Below, piece by piece: positions 22,285-22,319 of a stretch of 22,319 nt of DNA (positions are counted from its first letter, which is position 1; each line of letters starts with the position of its first letter). The notes below the pieces were generated by a model. The model saw only the letters and a list, made by a program, of their open reading frames with translations, did no database searches and had not been told where the DNA came from. A program made the position numbers and the translations under genes. Source of the DNA: JAZDOK01 sp043798715 (GTDB lineage Bacteria; Vulcanimicrobiota; JAZDOK01); NCBI GenBank assembly GCA_043798715.1, contig JAZDOK010000078.1, positions 1 to 22,319 on the forward strand. The letters are read 5' to 3'.

Positions 22285-22319
22285 ATTATAAGGTGGACCA
22301 CTTGAGGCGCGCATGGATA

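Noticed and set aside
1..22319. Complete anti-phage defence island
   Set aside because: A broken restriction gene, a toxin-antitoxin pair and AddAB-like genes are close together, but the rest is pilus, signalling and enzyme genes, and AddAB is a housekeeping repair complex; the evidence does not reach beyond a disturbed insertion region.

Overview
The window appears to come from a GC-rich bacterial chromosome with type IV pili. The evidence is AddAB-type recombination genes, MraZ, PilT/PilU-type pilus ATPases, an HD-GYP signalling protein, secreted and lipoprotein enzymes, frequent GTG starts and good Shine-Dalgarno sites. I cannot assign a phylum. Two cytoplasmic-looking clostripain (C11) paralogues, a stand-alone mraZ and a class I (DhnA-type) aldolase inside an addAB-like operon would fit a deep-branching, poorly sampled lineage better than a model proteobacterium.

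Left part (1-2567), a disturbed region. An IS end made of 23-bp phased repeats (IS21-like by inference) enters from the left. It cuts a type IIG restriction-modification gene on the minus strand just before its methyltransferase motif I. A Phd/YefM-PIN toxin-antitoxin pair follows on the plus strand. The pair lies between two 111-bp direct repeats (1465-1575 and 2457-2567) that carry the leader and first codons of the following addA-like gene, so the cassette sits in a duplicated addA start.

Positions 2541-9484 are a plus-strand operon: AddA-like helicase-nuclease, class I fructose-bisphosphate aldolase, AddB-like Fe-S nuclease. A nitrilase-family amidase (minus) converges on it. A large TPR plus HD-GYP protein follows on plus.

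Positions 12635-15455 run on minus: mraZ, a C11 peptidase, a PLD-type lipoprotein nuclease/phospholipase and a small single-pass membrane protein. The last three are probably one operon. A secreted metallophosphoesterase (plus) converges with a minus operon of pilT, a pilU-like gene and a cyclic-nucleotide-binding/GAF protein, the last apparently translationally coupled. A second, longer C11 peptidase with a Gly/Ala-rich C-terminal extension is divergent from pilT and ends in a strong hairpin terminator.

The observations most worth following are the duplication around the toxin-antitoxin cassette, the addA-aldolase-addB order, the matching 11-bp-phased TTAAC repeats upstream of both C11 genes, the short D-x-V-x-L tag shared by both C11 N-termini, and the coupling of a cNMP/GAF sensor to the pilus retraction ATPases. 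No tRNA, rRNA or CRISPR array was seen.
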